Assembly (NCBI GenBank): GCA_020638455.1
Contig: JACKIK010000001.1
Span: 620,001 to 684,000 of the forward strand
Direction: 5' to 3'
From: Hyphomonas sp.
Lineage (GTDB): Bacteria; Pseudomonadota; Alphaproteobacteria; Caulobacterales; Hyphomonadaceae
Length of the DNA stretch: 64,000 nucleotides
The notes below the pieces were generated by a model. The model was given only the letters and a program-made list of their open reading frames with translations. It searched no databases and had not been told where the DNA came from. The translations under genes were made by a program, and so were the position numbers. How positions within the stretch are numbered: the first letter of the stretch is position 1; every line of letters starts with the position of its first letter. Shown piece by piece: positions 61,944-64,000 of the stretch.

Positions 61944-62837
61944 TCAGGCGAATTGCGGCGCGATCTTCAGGTTCCGCACCCAGCCGATCTTCTCCATCGC
62001 CAGCAGGATCGTGCCGTTATAATCGACAATCCGGTTCCAGATGCCCTTGCGCGGCCGGTGCAGCGCGCTGATCGGCTCGGAATGGTGATGGTCGTGGAAG
62101 GCTTCTCCGCCGGTCAGCAGGCCAATCAGGTGATCCGCCCAGACCGGCGTCTTCAGATGGCCCAGCACATTGATGCCGTAGACAGTGGCGTGGAACTGGA
62201 TCGCCCGGCCGATCACCACGCTGGCATGGATCAGCGCCGTCAGGACCAGCGAGCCGCCCGCCGCCCAGACGATCAGATAGATTATCGCAGGGATCACCAG
62301 GTGCACGACCAGGCTGATTTCATTGTAGAACCGGTCCATCCAGACGACGACGGGCTGGGATTTCAGCCACATCGCCAGCGGCCGGTCGGTATCTTTTTTG
62401 TCGCGCCACAGAATCCATCCGACCCAGGCCCAGCGCTTCGACTCGAAGGGATTGTGCGGATCGCCCGGCTGGTCGGAGAAGCGATGATGCTGCGAGTGAT
62501 AGTTCACCCAGTCCTTCACGTTTCCCTGCATGGCGATGATCAGGTTGATCATCGTCATGATCTGCCCCGGCACGGCGAGCTCACCCGCCCGGTGCTGCAA
62601 GATGCGGTGCAGCGGCCCGATGCCGGCATTGCACACGAAGATCGTGAACGCCACCACGCCGCCGGCAATTGCGAAATACCACCAGCGCAGCGTGAGTTCG
62701 CTGAGGAAGATGCCAAGCAGCGCCATGGTCACGAACAGCGCAACGCCGAGGACCGGATAGCCAATCGCCGAGAAGAAACTCGCGAAATTGAAGGTTTTCC
62801 AGTTTTTCGGAATCGCGATCGAACGCGGCAGTGTCAT
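61944..62837 (-). CDS. Membrane fatty acid desaturase (acyl-CoA delta-9 type)
   Basis: 297 residues from ATG 62837 (AGGGAAG upstream). Four membrane helices and three His boxes that bind the di-iron centre: HRILQHR, NYHSQHHRFSD and EAFHDHHHSEP. This is the layout of bacterial stearoyl-CoA-type desaturases that introduce a double bond into acyl chains at the membrane. A CtrA-type box stands 66 bases upstream of the start, in the divergent gap. Confidence 0.92.
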   Translation of the reverse strand: MTLPRSIAIPKNWKTFNFASFFSAIGYPVLGVALFVTMALLGIFLSELTLRWWYFAIAGGVVAFTIFVCNAGIGPLHRILQHRAGELAVPGQIMTMINLIIAMQGNVKDWVNYHSQHHRFSDQPGDPHNPFESKRWAWVGWILWRDKKDTDRPLAMWLKSQPVVVWMDRFYNEISLVVHLVIPAIIYLIVWAAGGSLVLTALIHASVVIGRAIQFHATVYGINVLGHLKTPVWADHLIGLLTGGEAFHDHHHSEPISALHRPRKGIWNRIVDYNGTILLAMEKIGWVRNLKIAPQFA

Positions 62838-62902
62838 GGTCTTCTTCCCTCCGGCTCCCGGCAAATGGGGAGCGATATGCCGGGATTCTCCGGCCGACTG
62901 TC

Positions 62903-62917
62903 TTAAGGCATCCTTAA
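62903..62917. promoter_or_regulatory. CtrA-type box TTAA-N7-TTAA
   Basis: Exact TTAA-GGCATCC-TTAA in the divergent gap between the desaturase and the zinc-finger membrane protein genes; it is also a perfect CTTAAGG-CAT-CCTTAAG palindrome. CtrA binding is inferred from the motif. Confidence 0.5.
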
Positions 62918-63056
62918 GGGGAGTTTCGCGCCGGTAAAGGCCAAAGCGCCGCGATCACGGGCAAGTGCGCCAATGCGCCCCGGGGGTGACGGACAAAGCC
63001 GGTTTCGGATAGACAGGAACGCGCGGGAACAGGCACCAGGCGGGGTCTCAGGAAGT

Positions 63057-64000
63057 ATGGCGGACGAGCGCCGGACACAGGAAATCCGGGAACTGGAACG
63101 TCTCGGCATCGACTTCGAGTCGAGCCAGGACCCCTCGGACGTACGCGCTCCCTGCGACCTCAACGCGGACTGCGCGGCCTCTGAGGCCAACACGCTCATC
63201 CTCAACCTCCCCGAAGGCCGCTTCCGCTGCACCGCATGCGGCGCGCAGGGCAGCCTCGCCGATCTCATCCGGCTGAAGCACGATGCGGCGCGCGAACACC
63301 TGCCGGCCATCCCGGCACTGGACGCGCAGCTGATCGAGGACGATCCGCCGCCGGAGCCGCTGGACGCCGACTACCATCCTGCCCCGATCCGGCCGGGGCG
63401 CGCGGTCACGAAACAGGCGCCGCGGGTCCACACGCTCGGCGACGCCGACCGCCTTGAAGCGCGCTTCCCGCCCCCGAAGCCGAAGGAGAAGAAGCCCTTC
63501 AACGGCGAGAAACTGATCATCGCCCTGCTTTCGCTGGTGTTTCTCTGCGCCGGGCTGGCAGCAGCCGGCCTGTCGGGCTTTGCCAATTACCAGTCCTTTT
63601 CGAGTTCCGTGGCCGACCCGCTGCAGGCGGGCATCTGGGGCTGGACCGGCGTCATCGCCGCGGTGGTTTCGTTCGGCGGCTTCACCTTCTTCTACTGGCA
63701 CACGGCCAATCACCGCATGAAGGAGGGCTGGCGCGCCCTGCTCTTTGCGCTGGCCGGCATGGGCACCTCCATCATCGGCACGGAAGCCTACATTTCCGCC
63801 AACAACCAGGCCGCCGCCGCCGAGCTCACGCGCGCGGGCGACAACCGGGAGATCCTCGAAACCCAGATCGCGGACTGGCGCCGCCAGCTGGAAGGCATCC
63901 CGGCGGAAACCCGCTCGGTCGAAGGCCTCGAAGCCTACATTGCCGAAGTGGAGCGTGTCGGCCGGACCGAACAGAAGCCCTATCGCGACGCCCAGAACGA
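63057..64000 (+). CDS. Zinc-finger membrane protein of unknown function (partial, 3' end beyond window)
   Basis: At least 314 residues, open at the window end. Residues 33-61 hold C-x5-C-x18-C-x2-C, ending RFRCTACGAQGSLADLIRL, similar in style to the zinc ribbon of DnaG-type primases (CxxCG followed by a hydrophobic helix). A Pro-rich charged linker (~80-148) leads to three hydrophobic helices (~152-172, ~194-215, ~228-248), then a charged coiled-coil region beginning AAAAELTRAGDNREILETQIADW. A zinc ribbon before membrane helices is unusual. I do not recognise the family. A CtrA-type box lies upstream in the divergent gap. Confidence 0.8.
   Translation, partial: MADERRTQEIRELERLGIDFESSQDPSDVRAPCDLNADCAASEANTLILNLPEGRFRCTACGAQGSLADLIRLKHDAAREHLPAIPALDAQLIEDDPPPEPLDADYHPAPIRPGRAVTKQAPRVHTLGDADRLEARFPPPKPKEKKPFNGEKLIIALLSLVFLCAGLAAAGLSGFANYQSFSSSVADPLQAGIWGWTGVIAAVVSFGGFTFFYWHTANHRMKEGWRALLFALAGMGTSIIGTEAYISANNQAAAAELTRAGDNREILETQIADWRRQLEGIPAETRSVEGLEAYIAEVERVGRTEQKPYRDAQN

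Noticed and set aside
63048..63713. Minus-strand frames of 221 and 135 residues near the right end
   Set aside because: They are antisense to the zinc-finger membrane protein, whose frame stays open to the window end with coherent features.

Overview
The window looks like chromosomal DNA of a high-GC alphaproteobacterium of the Caulobacterales/Hyphomonadaceae type (Hyphomonas-like; the genus cannot be fixed by eye). The basis is gcrA, two perfect CtrA-type boxes (TTAA-N7-TTAA), an Irr-type Fur regulator, a CC0125-type lipoprotein, an ethylmalonyl-CoA pathway gene pair (ecm, ccr), and the alphaproteobacterial order mutM/ubiE-ubiB...coaBC...dut. Nearly all of it is single-copy core or near-core genes. 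I see no insertion sequence, integrase, CRISPR array, tRNA or rRNA.

Layout: 1-860 holds no protein gene but a probable ~500-nt structured RNA with its own promoter and terminator, preceded by a TCCGGAC-rich repeat that recurs at 61.9 kb. 0.86-11.5 kb: an NhaC-type antiporter, a polyproline lipoprotein with a caspase-like domain, a cysteine-rich lipoprotein, an ABC-2 permease, gcrA, irr, a Pif1-like helicase, two RDD paralogues, two PspB-like mini-proteins and dut. 11.8-17.8 kb: one gene for a ~1990-residue secreted Ca-binding protein. 17.8-26.7 kb: MBL hydrolase, coaBC, a Pro/Ala-rich exported protein, GFA protein, ubiB, ubiE, mutM, FAD monooxygenase and an SDR. 26.7-34.7 kb: TAXI receptor, rlmH, rsfS, BON lipoprotein, gshB, a small lipoprotein, an XRE regulator with a CtrA box, and mutS. 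34.9-48.6 kb is carbon metabolism and transport: maeB, aldehyde dehydrogenase, MFS efflux, retropepsin-RimK fusion, ecm, SemiSWEET, aminotransferase and ccr. 48.6-59 kb: purA, PagL-like, serA, serC, TauD, YhhN, YkvA, SDR, DUF4199, a membrane LuxR protein, GFA and nitroreductase. 59-64 kb: a small membrane protein, SMI1/KNR4 protein, two vWA paralogues, an acyl desaturase, and the 5' part of a zinc-finger membrane protein cut by the window end.

How genes work together: ccr and ecm are two signature steps of acetyl-CoA assimilation without the glyoxylate shunt, and maeB interconverts the malate formed and pyruvate. A 17-bp inverted repeat (GCAA-N9-TTGC) stands upstream of both ecm and ccr and is the best candidate for an undescribed regulatory link here. 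serC-serA make serine; ubiE-ubiB serve ubiquinone synthesis; coaBC, gshB, purA and dut are housekeeping. gcrA, with DnaA-like boxes and GANTC sites upstream, the CtrA boxes, and tandem GANTC sites inside the promoter of the unknown RNA tie parts of the window to the CtrA/GcrA/DnaA/CcrM cell-cycle circuit.

Gene starts were chosen from ribosome-binding sites and N-terminal features, and often differ from the longest open frame. All family assignments are from reading motifs, without a database search.
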